Assembly (NCBI RefSeq): GCF_052076145.1
Contig: NZ_CP197246.1
Span: forward strand, 5,208,001 to 5,272,000
DNA: 64,000 nt
From: Kitasatospora sp052076145
GTDB lineage: Bacteria; Actinomycetota; Actinomycetes; Streptomycetales; Streptomycetaceae
Direction: 5' to 3'
Shown: in pieces, positions 52,940 to 61,771 of the stretch
Layout of the letters: the number at the start of each line of letters is the position of its first letter
How positions within the stretch are numbered: the stretch's first letter is position 1
The notes under the pieces: model-generated
Told to the model about the DNA's origin: nothing
Databases searched by the model: none
What the model saw: the letters and a program-made list of their open reading frames with translations, nothing else
Translations under genes and position numbers: made by a program

Positions 52940-54811
52940 GTGCCCGCGACCCCCAGCAATGTGCCACAGCCCAGCCGCACCGACCCGGCGCTGATCCGCA
53001 ACTTCTGCATCATCGCCCACATCGACCACGGCAAGTCGACGCTCGCCGACCGGATGCTCCAGATCACCGGCGTCGTCGACCCCCGGCAGATGCGTGCTCA
53101 GTACCTCGACCGGATGGACATCGAGCGCGAGCGCGGCATCACCATCAAGTCGCAGGCGGTCCGCCTCCCGTGGGCGCCGTTGACCGGTGAGGGCGTGGGC
53201 AAGACCCACATCCTCAACATGATCGACACCCCGGGCCACGTCGACTTCACGTACGAGGTGTCCCGCTCGCTCGCCGCCTGCGAGGGCACCGTCCTCGTGG
53301 TCGACGCGGCCCAGGGCATCGAGGCGCAGACCCTCGCCAACCTGTACCTGGCGCTGGAGAACAACCTCACGATCATCCCGGTCCTCAACAAGATCGACCT
53401 GCCGGCCGCCCAGCCGGAGAAGTACGCCGCCGAGATCGCGCACATCATCGGCTGCGACCCCGAGGACGTCCTGAAGGTCAGCGCCAAGAGCGGCCTGGGT
53501 GTCGAGGACCTGCTGGACCACGTGGTCGCGAAGGTCCCCGCCCCGGTCGGCGTCAAGGACGCCCCGGCCCGCGCGATGATCTTCGACTCGGTCTACGACA
53601 CCTACCGCGGCGTGGTCACCTACGTCCGTGTGGTCGACGGTGAGCTCACCAAGCGCGAGCGCATCCAGATGATGTCCACGGGTGCGACGCACGAGCTGCT
53701 GGAGATCGGCGTCATCTCGCCCGAGCCGAAGGTCTCCGACGGCCTCGGCGTCGGCGAGGTGGGCTACATCATCACCGGTGTGAAGGACGTCCGGCAGTCC
53801 AAGGTCGGTGACACCATCACCTCGATGCACAAGGGTGCGACCGAGGCGCTGGGCGGCTACAAGGACCCGCGTCCGATGGTGTTCTCCGGCCTCTACCCGC
53901 TGGACGGCAGCGACTACCCGCTGCTGCGCGACGCCCTCGACAAGCTCCAGCTGAACGACGCCGCCCTCGTGTTCGAGCCGGAGACGTCGGTCGCGCTGGG
54001 CTTCGGCTACCGCTGTGGCTTCCTGGGGCTGCTGCACCTGGAGATCGTCCGGGAGCGGCTGGAGCGCGAGTTCAACCTCGACCTGATCTCCACCGCCCCC
54101 AACGTGGTCTACCGGGTGGTCATGGAGGACGGCACCGAGCACACCGTCACCAACCCGAGCGAGTTCCCCACCGGCAAGATCTCCCAGGTGCACGAGCCGG
54201 TGGTCCGCGGCTCGATCCTGGTGCCCAACGAGTTCGTCGGCGCCGTGATGGAGCTCTGCCAGGGCCGTCGCGGCAACATGCAGGGCATGGACTACCTCTC
54301 CGAGGAGCGGGTGGAGCTGCGCTACACCCTGCCGCTCGCCGAGATCGTCTTCGACTTCTTCGACATGCTGAAGTCCAAGACCCGTGGTTACGGCTCCTTC
54401 GACTACGAGCCGATCGGCGAGCAGTCCGCCGACCTGGTCAAGGTCGACATCCTGCTGCACGGCGACGCGGTCGACGCGTTCTCCGCGATCGTGCACAAGG
54501 ACAAGGCCTACAACTACGGCATCATGATGGCGGGCAAGCTCCAGAAGCTGATCCCCCGCCAGCAGTTCGAGGTGCCGATCCAGGCGGCCATCGGCTCCCG
54601 GGTGATCGCCCGTGAGACCGTCCGCGCGATCCGCAAGGACGTCCTCGCCAAGTGCTACGGCGGTGACATCTCGCGTAAGCGCAAGCTGCTGGAGAAGCAG
54701 AAGGAGGGCAAGAAGCGGATGAAGATGGTCGGCCGCGTGGAGGTCCCGCAGGAGGCCTTCATCGCCGCGCTGTCCACCGACGCGGATGCCCCGAAGGGCG
54801 AGAAGAAGTAG
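52940..54811 (+). CDS. lepA: Elongation factor 4 (LepA)
   Basis: A 623-residue GTPase that back-translocates or remodels stalled ribosomes. I start at GTG 52940 (VPATPSNVPQPSRTD), the usual Streptomyces N-terminus; ATG 52826 would add 38 residues of low-complexity sequence. G1 is AHIDHGKSTLADR, G3 DTPGHVDF, G4 NKID; the LepA-specific C-terminal domain ends KRMKMVGRVEVPQEAF followed by a short tail. Confidence 0.96.
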   Translation: MPATPSNVPQPSRTDPALIRNFCIIAHIDHGKSTLADRMLQITGVVDPRQMRAQYLDRMDIERERGITIKSQAVRLPWAPLTGEGVGKTHILNMIDTPGHVDFTYEVSRSLAACEGTVLVVDAAQGIEAQTLANLYLALENNLTIIPVLNKIDLPAAQPEKYAAEIAHIIGCDPEDVLKVSAKSGLGVEDLLDHVVAKVPAPVGVKDAPARAMIFDSVYDTYRGVVTYVRVVDGELTKRERIQMMSTGATHELLEIGVISPEPKVSDGLGVGEVGYIITGVKDVRQSKVGDTITSMHKGATEALGGYKDPRPMVFSGLYPLDGSDYPLLRDALDKLQLNDAALVFEPETSVALGFGYRCGFLGLLHLEIVRERLEREFNLDLISTAPNVVYRVVMEDGTEHTVTNPSEFPTGKISQVHEPVVRGSILVPNEFVGAVMELCQGRRGNMQGMDYLSEERVELRYTLPLAEIVFDFFDMLKSKTRGYGSFDYEPIGEQSADLVKVDILLHGDAVDAFSAIVHKDKAYNYGIMMAGKLQKLIPRQQFEVPIQAAIGSRVIARETVRAIRKDVLAKCYGGDISRKRKLLEKQKEGKKRMKMVGRVEVPQEAFIAALSTDADAPKGEKK

Positions 54812-54893
54812 CACGCGCGAAGCGAACTGTGGGGTCCTGGGCAACCGCCCAGGGCCCCACGGTCGTCTCCGCAGCCGTCCGCACGGTCGTCCT

Positions 54894-55961
54894 TCAGCGC
54901 AGGCTCGCGCCCACGCCCGTGACGATGACGGCCTTCGCCAGCCGCCCGGCCGCGCCGGTCAGGGCCGTCGGGCGCATCGAGTCGTCGCCGTGGATCAGCT
55001 GGAGCAGCCCGTCCCGGCGGCCGAGGCTGAGGCACTGGACGGCGTACCGGTAGGCGAACGGCTTGTCCGGCCCGCCGGCGAGCAGCTTGCCGACGTACTG
55101 GCCCATCGGCAGGGCGGTCGCGCAGCCCATCCGCAGGGTGCCGGTGCCGGGCACGGTGACCGAGGCGGCATCGCCGATCACGTGCACCTCCGAGTGGGAG
55201 ACCGAGCGCAGGTGGTCGTCCACCAGGGCCCGCCCGTCGGGTGCGCAGGCGAGTCCGGCCTCGGCGGCGAGCGGGGCGGGCTCCATCGAGGCGGCCCAGA
55301 CCACCACCTCCGCCTCGATCGGGCCCCGGCCGGTCTGCGCCCCGGCCGGGGTGACTCCGGTGACCGGCGTGTGCTCGTCGACCCGTACGCCGAGCCGCTC
55401 CAGCGTCCGCAGCACGTGGGCCCGGCCGTTGGCGGAGAACCAGCCGCCGACCTGCCCGGCGGCGACCAGCCGGACCTGCCACTGCGGGTACGCCTCGGCG
55501 AGCTCGGCCGCCAGCTCGATGCCGGTCGCGCCGCCGCCGACCACGGCGACCGTGCCGGGGCGGGCGGCGCCGCGCAGCCGGTCGCGCAGCTCGGCCGCGC
55601 GCTCGGCCGGGTAGGCGTGCTCGGCGGCGCCGGGCACGCCGTGCCAGGCGGTGCGGCTGCCGAGGGCGTGGACCAGCGTGTCGTACGCGAGGGTCTCGCC
55701 CGAGTCGAGGAGCACCTTGCGGCCCGTCAGGTCCAGTTCGGTGGCGCGGGCCGGCCGGTGGGTGACCTGACGGCCGCGCAGCAGGTGGGCCAGCGCCGGC
55801 CGGTGCTCGGGGTGCCCGGCGGCGGTCTCGTGCTGGCGGATGCGGTGCAGGAAGTGGGTCTCGGGGGCGACCAGCGTCACCCTGTGCCGACGGGCCGCCC
55901 TGGCTGCCGCGCTCAGCCCCGCGTACCCCGCGCCCAGTACCACGATGTGCTGCCCGGTCAT
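54894..55961 (-). CDS. FAD/NAD(P) oxidoreductase of an ECF41 sigma operon
   Basis: A 355-residue NDH-2-like flavoprotein. The FAD-binding motif is VVLGAGYAGLSAA at residues 7-19, the NAD-binding GxGxxG-type VAVVGGGATGIELAAELA is near 145, and the C-terminal FAD contact is VIGDAASV. ECF41 sigma factors are typically linked to a carboxymuconolactone decarboxylase, oxidoreductase or epimerase; this is the oxidoreductase. An ECF41-type promoter lies directly upstream (55996-56022). Confidence 0.88.
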   Translation of the reverse strand: MTGQHIVVLGAGYAGLSAAARAARRHRVTLVAPETHFLHRIRQHETAAGHPEHRPALAHLLRGRQVTHRPARATELDLTGRKVLLDSGETLAYDTLVHALGSRTAWHGVPGAAEHAYPAERAAELRDRLRGAARPGTVAVVGGGATGIELAAELAEAYPQWQVRLVAAGQVGGWFSANGRAHVLRTLERLGVRVDEHTPVTGVTPAGAQTGRGPIEAEVVVWAASMEPAPLAAEAGLACAPDGRALVDDHLRSVSHSEVHVIGDAASVTVPGTGTLRMGCATALPMGQYVGKLLAGGPDKPFAYRYAVQCLSLGRRDGLLQLIHGDDSMRPTALTGAAGRLAKAVIVTGVGASLR

Positions 55962-55995
55962 GTCGTCCGCCCTTCCGAGGTGGTGTCGGGAAGGG

Positions 55996-56022
55996 GACGA
56001 CGCAGCCGGTCAGGGTGTGACG
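55996..56022 (-). promoter_or_regulatory. ECF41-type promoter for the oxidoreductase gene
   Basis: On the minus strand CGTCACA (56022-56016), exactly 16 bp, then CGTC (55999-55996). The known ECF41 consensus, as I recall it, is TGTCACA-N16/17-CGTC. It overlaps the end of the sigma gene. Confidence 0.7.
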
Positions 56023-56921
56023 GTGACCCTCGTCACATGCGTCAGCTTCTCCGGGTTGACCACCACGTACACCTCGGTGATCCGGCCGCCGGAGACGGTG
56101 AAGGCGAGCACGCCGCCGACCCGGCCCTCGGGGTCGCTCCAGAGCAGTCCGGGTTCGCCGTTGACCAGGGCGACGGAGGTCGTGACGCCCGAGCCGGGGC
56201 CGATCCACTTCGCCGCCAGGCCCGCGACCATCCGGGCGACCTTGTCGGCGCCCAGCACGGGCCGGGCTCCGGCCGTGACGATGCCGCCGCCGTCCGAGTG
56301 CCAGACCACGTCCGGGTCGAGGACGGCCAGCAGCCCCTGGAGGTCGCCGCCGGAGCTCGCGGCGGCGAAGGCGTGCACGGCCTGCCGGTGCTCCGCCGGG
56401 TCGACCGGCCCGCGCCGGGCCTTCTCCCGCACCCGGCGGCGGGCCCGGGAGGCCAGCTGGCGGGTGGCCTCGGGGCTCCGTTCGAGGGTGCCGGCGATCT
56501 CGTCGAAGCCGACCGCGAACACGTCGTGCAGCACGAACGCGGCCCGCTCGGCCGGGGTGAGCTGCTCCAGCACGGCGAGCAGGGCCAGCGAGACCGACTC
56601 GCCCAGCTCGGCCTGCCGGTCGGGGGAGTGCTCGTCGTCGACCAGCGGCTCGGGCAGCCACTCGCCGAAGTACGACTCGCGCCGCACCCGGGCCGAGCCC
56701 AGCAGGTCGTAGCAGAGCCGGGTGACGACGCTGGTCAGATAGGCGCGCGGGTCGGCGACCGCCGCCCGGTCGGCGGCGTGCCAGCGCAGCCAGGCCTCCT
56801 GGAGCACGTCCTCGGCGTCGCTGAACGACCCGAGCAGCCGGTAGGCCACCGAGCCCAGGTAGCGTCGCTGCGCCTCGAACACCCCTACTGAGAAGACTGC
56901 TGCTGATCCGTCGTCACGCAC
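56010..56921 (-). CDS. ECF41-family sigma factor with SnoaL-like C-terminal domain
   Basis: 303 residues from GTG 56921. Sigma region 2 (GSVAYRLLGSFSDAEDVLQE), region 4 (LTPAERAAFVLHDVFAVGFD), then a fused SnoaL-like domain from about 185. ECF41 hallmarks are present: WLPEPL in the linker, DGGG, and NPEKL near the end (family NPDKL). In this group the fused domain replaces an anti-sigma factor. The inducing signal is unknown. TACCGT lies 6 bases before the start. Confidence 0.92.
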   Translation of the reverse strand: MRDDGSAAVFSVGVFEAQRRYLGSVAYRLLGSFSDAEDVLQEAWLRWHAADRAAVADPRAYLTSVVTRLCYDLLGSARVRRESYFGEWLPEPLVDDEHSPDRQAELGESVSLALLAVLEQLTPAERAAFVLHDVFAVGFDEIAGTLERSPEATRQLASRARRRVREKARRGPVDPAEHRQAVHAFAAASSGGDLQGLLAVLDPDVVWHSDGGGIVTAGARPVLGADKVARMVAGLAAKWIGPGSGVTTSVALVNGEPGLLWSDPEGRVGGVLAFTVSGGRITEVYVVVNPEKLTHVTRVTVTP

Positions 56922-56938
56922 GGCGTCACGGTACTGCC

Positions 56939-57442
56939 TCAGTCGGTGGCGGCGTCCAGCAGGCGTCGGAGCAGCTCGTTGAGGGTGCCGACCTCGGCGG
57001 GGGTGAAGCCTTCGAGGGCCGTCTGCTGGACGGCCAGCCCGGCGCCGACGGCCTGGTCGATCAGCTCCAGGGCGGTCGGGGTGAGGGTGACGCGCAGGGC
57101 GCGGCGGTCGGTCGGGTCGGGGGCGCGGGTGAGCAGCCCGGCCTTCTCCAGCTTGTCGAGCCGCCCGGTCATGCCCCCGGTGGTCAGCATCAGGGTGGCC
57201 GTCAGCTCGCGGGGGGAGAGGGTGTACGGCTCGCCCGAGCGGCGCAGGGTGGCGAGCACGTCGAACTCGCCCCGGCTGATGCCGTACGGGGCGTACGCCT
57301 GCTCGCCCCGCTCGCCCATGGCCCGCGCGATCCGGTAGATCCGGCCGAAGGTGGCCATCGCATCGGTCTGGAGATCGGGTCGGACGCGGCTCCACTGCTC
57401 GGAGATGGCGTCGACCGCGTCGGGCCGCTGGGGGGTGTCCAT
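56939..57442 (-). CDS. MarR family regulator
   Basis: A 167-residue winged-helix dimer from ATG 57442. The recognition helix region is SPRELTATLMLTTGGMTGRL, followed by the wing APDPTDRRALRVTLT. Divergent from an MFS exporter with 75 bases between; the operator at 57490-57517 overlaps the exporter start, so it should repress it until a ligand binds. Confidence 0.92.
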   Translation of the reverse strand: MDTPQRPDAVDAISEQWSRVRPDLQTDAMATFGRIYRIARAMGERGEQAYAPYGISRGEFDVLATLRRSGEPYTLSPRELTATLMLTTGGMTGRLDKLEKAGLLTRAPDPTDRRALRVTLTPTALELIDQAVGAGLAVQQTALEGFTPAEVGTLNELLRRLLDAATD

Positions 57443-57489
57443 GGGCCGAGTCTGGCACAGCGGGTTGCTGGCGAGAAAGTAGCTCGCAA

Positions 57490-57517
57490 GTAAGTAGCTT
57501 AGTGCTAAGTTACTTAC
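57490..57517. promoter_or_regulatory. MarR operator
   Basis: GTAAGTAGCTTAG (57490-57502), 2 bp, CTAAGTTACTTAC (57505-57517): a 13-bp inverted repeat with one mismatch, ending at the exporter ATG. It includes the -10 hexamer TAAGTT (57506-57511). A partial copy, AAGTAGCT, lies at 57477-57484. Confidence 0.8.
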
Positions 57518-58798
57518 ATGCTTTCGAATCAGACGGCTCGGACGGCCCAGGCGGCGCAGCCGGCCCGGCCGACGAGCCAGGGCCGCTTCCCCGGTGAACG
57601 CCTCCTCCTCACCGGCCTGGCCGTCGACGCCCTCGGCAACGGCATGTACGTACCGTTCAGCCTGGTCTTCTTCCGCCACGTCACCGGCCTCCCGCTGCCC
57701 GTCATCGGCCTGGTGCTGACGATCACCGGGCTCGCCGGGATGGCCACCCTGCCGCTGGTCGGCTCCGCCGTGGACCGGTACGGCGCCCGGCGGATGCAGG
57801 TCGCGCTCTACCTGGTGCGCGGCCTCGGCTTCGCCGCCTACCCCTTCGCCGACTCGCTCGCCGCCTTCTTCCTCGTCGCACTCGTCACCTCCGCCGCCAC
57901 CCGGGGCTTCCCCGCCGTCCAGCAGGCCCGGATCGGCGAACTCGTCTCCGGCGCCGGGCTGGAGCGGCTCCAGGCCCTCAGCCGCAGCCTCGCCAACGCC
58001 GGGCTCGGTGCGGGCAGCCTGCTCGCCGCCCTCCTGGTCGGCTATGCGGGCGGCACCGGCTACACCGCCGCCGCCTGGCTGAACGCCGCCAGCTTCCTGG
58101 TCGCGGGCGCCCTGGCCATCCGGGTGCCGCAGGGCGCCGGTGGCGGCGGCCGCCCCCGCGAACGGGTCGGCTACCGACAGGTCCTGACGGACCGTCCGTT
58201 TCTCGGCCTGACCACCGCCAACTTCCTGATCTCGATGGGCTACGCCTCGCTCGGCGTCCTGCTCCCGGTCTACCTGACCACCGTGCTGCACGAGCCGCAG
58301 TCGCTGACCGGGATCGCCTTCGCCGTCAACACCGTGCTCTGCGCGGCACTCGGCGTGCCCGCCGGGCGGCTCGTCCGCCGCTTCGGCAGCCGCAACCGGG
58401 CCGCCGCGACCGGCGCCGCGCTGTTCGCCGCCGCCTTCCTCGGGCAGGCCGTGCTCGGCCTGGTGGCCCCGGGCTCCGGGTGGCTGGTCGCGGGCGTGTT
58501 CGCCGCCGTGGTGGTCGCCACCTTCGGCGAGATCGTCCACAACCCCGCCGCCTCCGCCCTGGTCACCGCCGCGGCACCGGCCGCCCTGCGGGGCCGCTAC
58601 ATGGCCGCGTACCAACTCTCCTGGTCATTCTCCGCCGCGCTCGCGCCCTCGCTGCTCACCGGCCTCTCGGCGCTGGACGGGCGCTTGCCCTGGGTGGTCC
58701 TGGCGGTCGGGATGCTGCTCGGGGCGGCCATGCTCCTGCGGCTCGAACGCCGCCTCCCGGCCGAGGCGGTCCGCGCCCCGGCTCTCGCCGAGGTCTAG
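57518..58798 (+). CDS. MFS exporter controlled by MarR
   Basis: A 426-residue, 12-TM transporter of the DHA1/drug-export class (GLVLTITGLAGMATLPLVGS then AVDRYGARRM for the motif A loop). ATG 57518 directly follows the operator; a leaderless start is likely. The N-terminus is Ala/Pro/Arg-rich. Substrate unknown. Confidence 0.88.
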   Translation: MLSNQTARTAQAAQPARPTSQGRFPGERLLLTGLAVDALGNGMYVPFSLVFFRHVTGLPLPVIGLVLTITGLAGMATLPLVGSAVDRYGARRMQVALYLVRGLGFAAYPFADSLAAFFLVALVTSAATRGFPAVQQARIGELVSGAGLERLQALSRSLANAGLGAGSLLAALLVGYAGGTGYTAAAWLNAASFLVAGALAIRVPQGAGGGGRPRERVGYRQVLTDRPFLGLTTANFLISMGYASLGVLLPVYLTTVLHEPQSLTGIAFAVNTVLCAALGVPAGRLVRRFGSRNRAAATGAALFAAAFLGQAVLGLVAPGSGWLVAGVFAAVVVATFGEIVHNPAASALVTAAAPAALRGRYMAAYQLSWSFSAALAPSLLTGLSALDGRLPWVVLAVGMLLGAAMLLRLERRLPAEAVRAPALAEV

Positions 58799-58844
58799 GC
58801 CACCTGAGTACAGGCCACCTGCCGCTCGTCGAAGGGTTCTGTTC

Positions 58845-59762
58845 ATGCGTACCGTCCTGCTCACCGCGCTGGCCCCGCTCGTCTGGGGGTCGACCTATGC
58901 CGTGACGGCCGAGTACCTGCCGCCGGACCGGCCGTTGCTCGCGGCGACCGTACGGGCGCTGCCTGCCGGGGTGGCGCTGCTGGTGGTCGGGCGGCGGCTG
59001 CCCGAGGGGGCGTGGTGGTGGAGGACCGCGGTGCTCGGGGGGCTGAACATCGGGGTGTTCTTCGCGCTGCTGTTCATCGCGGCGTACCGGCTGCCCGGTG
59101 GGGTCGCGGCGGTGCTCGGGGCCGTCCAGCCGCTGATCGCGACGGGGCTGGCGTGGCCGCTGCTGGGGGAGCGGGCGGGGGCCCGGCGGGTTGCGGCGGG
59201 TGTGGCGGGGGTGCTCGGGGTGGCCCTGGTGGTGCTGCGGGCCGGTGCCCGGCTGGACACCCTGGGGGTGCTCGCGGGGCTCGCCGGGGCCGTCTGCATG
59301 GCGGCCGGGACGGTGCTCTCCAAGCGCTGGGGCCGCCCCGAGGGGGTCGGCCCGCTGGCGATGACGGGGTGGCAGCTGACGGCGGGCGGGCTGATGCTGC
59401 TGCCGGTCGCGCTGTTCGTCGAGGGTGCGCTGCCCGTGCTGACCGGCACCAACCTGCTCGGCTACCTCTACCTCGCGGTCGTCAACACCGCCGTCGCGTA
59501 CTGGTTCTGGCTCCGGGGCATCGAGCGTCTGCCCGCCGGTTCGGTGGCCTTCCTCGCCCTGCTCAGCCCGCTCTCCGCCGCCGTGATCGGCTGGGCCGCG
59601 CTCGGCCAGGCGCTGAGCCCGCTCCAGCTGCTCGGGGTGGCTGTCGCCCTCGGCAGCACCGTGGCCGGCCAGGGCCGCCCGGCCCGCCCGGCAATGCAGA
59701 AGGGGCACGAGGCGCTGCTCACCGAGCAGGACCCCGCGCCCCTTGGTAGACGCAGTGCCTAG
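58845..59762 (+). CDS. EamA/DMT-type exporter
   Basis: A 305-residue protein with ten TM helices in two EamA repeats (PLVWGSTYAVTAEYLPPDRP in the first, VNTAVAYWFWLRGIERLPAG in the second). Members export amino acids or drugs. It is 46 bases after the MFS gene and may share its transcript. Its stop overlaps that of the convergent ABC gene by four bases (CTAG). Confidence 0.9.
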   Translation: MRTVLLTALAPLVWGSTYAVTAEYLPPDRPLLAATVRALPAGVALLVVGRRLPEGAWWWRTAVLGGLNIGVFFALLFIAAYRLPGGVAAVLGAVQPLIATGLAWPLLGERAGARRVAAGVAGVLGVALVVLRAGARLDTLGVLAGLAGAVCMAAGTVLSKRWGRPEGVGPLAMTGWQLTAGGLMLLPVALFVEGALPVLTGTNLLGYLYLAVVNTAVAYWFWLRGIERLPAGSVAFLALLSPLSAAVIGWAALGQALSPLQLLGVAVALGSTVAGQGRPARPAMQKGHEALLTEQDPAPLGRRSA

Positions 59763-61771
59763 TCGACCTCGGCGACCGCCTGGGCGAACTGGGCCTGGTA
59801 CAGGCGGGCGTACGCGCCCTTGGCGGCGATCAGCTCGTCGTGCGAGCCCTGCTCGACGATCGAGCCGTTCTCCATCACCAGGATGACGTCGGCGTCCCGG
59901 ATGGTGGAGAGGCGGTGCGCGATGACGAAGCTGGTGCGGCCGGTGCGCAGGGTGGCCATGGCCCGCTGGATGAGCACCTCGGTACGGGTGTCGACCGAGC
60001 TGGTCGCCTCGTCCAGGACGAGGATGCTGGGCTGGGCCAGGAAGGCGCGGGCGATGGTGATCAGCTGCTTCTCGCCCGTGCTGACGCCGGCGCCCTCGTC
60101 GTCGATCACCGTGTCGTAGCCCTCGGGGAGGGTGCGGACGAAGCGGTCGACGTGCGCGGCCCTCGCCGCCTCGATCACCTGCTCGCGGGTGGCCGACTCG
60201 GCCCCGTACGCGATGTTCTCGGCGATGCTGCCGCCGAAGAGCCAGGTGTCCTGGAGCACCATGCCGATGCCGGAGCGCAGCTCCTCGCGGGACATCGCGG
60301 CGATGTCCACGCCGTCCAGGGTGATCCGGCCGCCGCTGACCTCGTAGAAGCGCATCAGCAGGTTGACCATGGTGGTCTTGCCCGCGCCGGTCGGGCCGAC
60401 GATGGCGACGGTGTGGCCGGGCTCGACCTTGAGCGAGAGGCCGTCGATGAGCGGCTTCTCCGGCTCGTACCGGAAGGAGACCTCCTCGAAGGAGACTCGC
60501 CCGTGCAGCTCGGCCGGGCGCTCGGGCATGGCCGGTTCGGGCGTCTGCTCGGGGGCGTCCAGCAGCTCGAAGACCCGCTCCGCCGAGGCGACGCCGGACT
60601 GCACCAGGTTGGCCATCGAGGCGACCTGGGTGAGCGGCTGGCTGAACTGCCTCGAGTACTGGATGAACGCTTGCACGTCACCGATGGACAGCGCGCCGCT
60701 GGCCACCCGCAGACCGCCGACGACCGCCACCAGCACGTAGTTGAGGTTGCCGATCAGCATCATCGCGGGCTGGATGATGCCCGAGATGAACTGCGCCTTG
60801 AAGCTGGAGGCGAAGAGCGCCTCGTTCTCCTGGCGGAAGGTCTCGGCGGCCTCCTTCTGCCGGCCGAAGACCTTCACCAGCGCGTGGCCGGTGTACATCT
60901 CCTCGATGTGCGCGTTCAGCGTGCCGGTGGTCTTCCACTGGGCCATGAACTGCGGCTGCGCCCGCTTGCCGACCTTCGTCGCCACGATCACCGAGGCGGG
61001 CACGGAGATCAGCGCGATCAGCGCGAGCAGCCAGGAGATCCAGAACATCATCGCCAGCACGCCGACGATGGTGAGCAGCGAGTTCACCACCTGGCCCATG
61101 CTCTGCTGCATGGACTGGCCGATGTTGTCGATGTCGTTGGTGACGCGGCTCAGCACCTCGCCGCGCGGCTGCTTGTCGAAGTAGCTCAGCGGCAGCCGGG
61201 AGATCTTGGCGTCGACCGACTCGCGCAGCCGGAAGACGGTGCGCTGGATCACCCGGGCGGCCAGGCGGCCCTGGAAGATGCCGAAGACCGCCGAGGCGAC
61301 GTAGATGGCGAGCACCCAGAGCAGGACGGTGCCGATGGCACCGAAGTCCATGCCCTGGCCGGGGGTGAAGGGGACGGAGGAGAGCAGGTCGGCGATGCTG
61401 CCCTTGCCGTTTGCCCGCAGCCCGTCGATGATCTGCTGCTTGGTGGCACCGGCCGGCTGCTGCTTGCCGATGATCCCGGCGAAGATCAGGTCGGTGGCGT
61501 GGCCGAGGATCTTCGGGCCGACCACGGCGCAGCCGACGCTGAACGCGCCGAGCGTGAACACGCCGTAGAGGCCGGCCCGCTCGGGCCGCATCAGCTTCAG
61601 CACGCGCTTGCCGGAGTTCTTGAAGTCCATCGACTTCTCGGTGCCCTGGCCGCCCATGAAGCGGCCCGGCCCGGCCGGGCCGCGCCGGGCGGCGGCGGTC
61701 TGCGAGTCGCTGACCGGGGCCGCCTTCTCGGATGTGGGCTTCTCCGGGGTGGGCTTCTCCGGGGTGGTCAC
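59759..61771 (-). CDS. ABC exporter half-transporter, consensus-site subunit
   Basis: 670 residues from GTG 61771. A Lys/Glu/Pro-rich N-terminal tail covers about residues 1-65, then a six-TM exporter domain to about 430, then the NBD with Walker A GPTGAGKTTMVN (near 460), signature VSTGEKQ (unusual for LSGGQ) and Walker B ILVLDEATSSVD with catalytic Glu (near 580). It overlaps its partner by four bases (GTGA), so both halves form a heterodimer exporting lipids or drugs. Confidence 0.92.
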   Translation of the reverse strand: MTTPEKPTPEKPTSEKAAPVSDSQTAAARRGPAGPGRFMGGQGTEKSMDFKNSGKRVLKLMRPERAGLYGVFTLGAFSVGCAVVGPKILGHATDLIFAGIIGKQQPAGATKQQIIDGLRANGKGSIADLLSSVPFTPGQGMDFGAIGTVLLWVLAIYVASAVFGIFQGRLAARVIQRTVFRLRESVDAKISRLPLSYFDKQPRGEVLSRVTNDIDNIGQSMQQSMGQVVNSLLTIVGVLAMMFWISWLLALIALISVPASVIVATKVGKRAQPQFMAQWKTTGTLNAHIEEMYTGHALVKVFGRQKEAAETFRQENEALFASSFKAQFISGIIQPAMMLIGNLNYVLVAVVGGLRVASGALSIGDVQAFIQYSRQFSQPLTQVASMANLVQSGVASAERVFELLDAPEQTPEPAMPERPAELHGRVSFEEVSFRYEPEKPLIDGLSLKVEPGHTVAIVGPTGAGKTTMVNLLMRFYEVSGGRITLDGVDIAAMSREELRSGIGMVLQDTWLFGGSIAENIAYGAESATREQVIEAARAAHVDRFVRTLPEGYDTVIDDEGAGVSTGEKQLITIARAFLAQPSILVLDEATSSVDTRTEVLIQRAMATLRTGRTSFVIAHRLSTIRDADVILVMENGSIVEQGSHDELIAAKGAYARLYQAQFAQAVAEVD

